NCBI GenBank assembly: GCA_015350385.1
Contig: WNKI01000002.1
Coordinates: 6,306,700 to 6,370,699, forward strand
Reading direction: 5' to 3'
Source of the DNA: Aculops lycopersici
Lineage: Eukaryota; Arthropoda; Arachnida; Trombidiformes; Eriophyidae
DNA length: 64,000 nt
Positions 63,206 through 64,000 of the stretch are shown here, in pieces; positions within the stretch are counted from its first letter, which is position 1; each line of letters begins with the position of its first letter. The notes below the pieces were generated by a model, which was not told the origin of the DNA, searched no databases, and saw nothing but the letters and a program-made list of their open reading frames with translations. The position numbers and the translations under genes were made by a program.

Positions 63206-64000
63206 GAATCAAATTGAATTGAATTGATGTGGTTGTTGTAGTGATATGGTCACAATGTGTGAATTGTTTCAACATGGCCAACGTGATGGAGTTTTGGACA
63301 GCGAGCGAGCGAGCAAGTGGTACGTTGAGTTCCGGAGGGAGCTCTTAAGCGTGGCGCAAATTAGTGGTGGAGTTGGAGTGTTGGTTTTTGCTTTTGGTGG
63401 AGTTGAGACAGAAAGTTCAACTCTTCGAGTAAAAATTGAGGCGCAAACGTTTCGCTTTTGCTTTTGCTTGTGGTTGCTGTAGTTTGGTTTTGCCTTTTTA
63501 CCAAGAGACCAAGCGACGCGGTCGTTTGGCGCCAGCGAGTTGAAGCGACATTCTCCATTTATCTGTCTCGCGCTTTCACTCACCACTTTTAACGGGACGA
63601 CCACCACATGTTCTACTGTCGCAAAATTTGCAAAGGGCGAGAGTGAGACTGAAAGGGACAAAAAGTGGAGGGCACCAGACGAGCGGCGCGCGCTCTGCGT
63701 TATCCGTTTGGCACAAAATCCGTTTGGTGCTCAACGGGAAAATGCCACGGAGACAGCCGGCGTCGGCGCTGCCTCTGCTCGGGGCGGCGCTCATTCTAGC
63801 GGCACCGTCGGAGTCTAATGGAAAATCCTGCGTGTTCAATCAATTCCATCCAACTCAACTCAACTCACTCCAACAAATCCTCGAATCAATCCAGCAGCCG
63901 GAGCGGAAATAGTGCAACACAGTGATAACAGTGCGCCGCTAGAACACCCCAAAAGTTTGGTGGAAAGTTTTAAAAAGGCATTCGAGTCATCAGCTGCCGC

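Larger units (their letters stand above)
61875..64000. other. Krüppel upstream region
   Basis: 2.1 kb to the window end with no convincing gene. Open frames here on both strands are low-complexity (His/Thr, Cys/Val, Ala/Val runs) caused by simple repeats. Three CAAGTGG words fall within 63019-63320. Likely 5' UTR, promoter and enhancer DNA of the Krüppel-like gene. A missing first exon may also be here or outside the window. Confidence 0.5.

Noticed and set aside
1..64000. Bacterial-type systems, CRISPR arrays, transposons or viral insertions
   Set aside because: No spacer-repeat arrays, transposase, reverse transcriptase, integrase or capsid-like motifs were seen in any frame; the tandem arrays present are simple microsatellites.

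Overview
This is nuclear DNA of an animal, almost certainly an arthropod. It carries spliceosomal introns with GTAAGT/YAG borders, AATAAA signals, a Krüppel-type gap-gene zinc finger, a Dscam-family receptor and about 18 conserved housekeeping genes. Most genes are a single uninterrupted open frame, including TOP2, V-ATPase subunit a, DENND6, ATE1, RCL1 and GMPPA. Such intron poverty in a compact arthropod genome fits a derived mite, for example an eriophyoid-like acariform. The species assignment is inference.

Layout. 1-5.6 kb: SLC25A42-like mitochondrial CoA carrier (+), HYPK (-, the two coding ends overlap), proteasome lid subunit PSMD8/RPN12 (-, two exons) and a PM20D1/CPS1-like M20 peptidase (+). 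5.9-32.7 kb: one large Dscam-family gene on the minus strand. I rebuilt it as six exons whose phases all agree (2,774 codons plus stop), with a signal-anchor exon at 32.3-32.7 kb separated by a 16.7 kb intron. That intron and the following 3.3 kb (15.6-36 kb) hold no recognisable protein gene, but are full of simple repeats and a strikingly over-used CAAGTGG word. 36-39.3 kb: DENND6 (-) head-to-head with RCL1 (+). 39.4-45.2 kb: CDK5 (-), a decayed GMPPA copy, CIB2-like (-), a decayed CDK5 copy and intact GMPPA (-). This is a duplicated CDK5-GMPPA block in which each copy kept a different gene. 45.9-60.3 kb: TOP2 (+), TM2D2 (+), ATE1 (+), MESD (-), a DCST1/2-like sperm membrane protein (+), NDUFA8 (-) and V-ATPase subunit a (+). 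60.7-61.9 kb: Krüppel-like five-finger factor (-), with about 2 kb of repeat-rich upstream DNA to the window end.

The genes do not form a pathway. They are packed in head-to-head pairs (PSMD8/PM20D1, DENND6/RCL1, GMPPA/TOP2, MESD/DCST) and tail-to-tail pairs (SLC25A42/HYPK, RCL1/CDK5, DCST/NDUFA8). The two regions with long noncoding DNA lie beside the two developmental genes, Dscam and Krüppel, as expected if regulatory DNA is kept only there. I saw no prokaryotic system, CRISPR array, transposase or viral gene.
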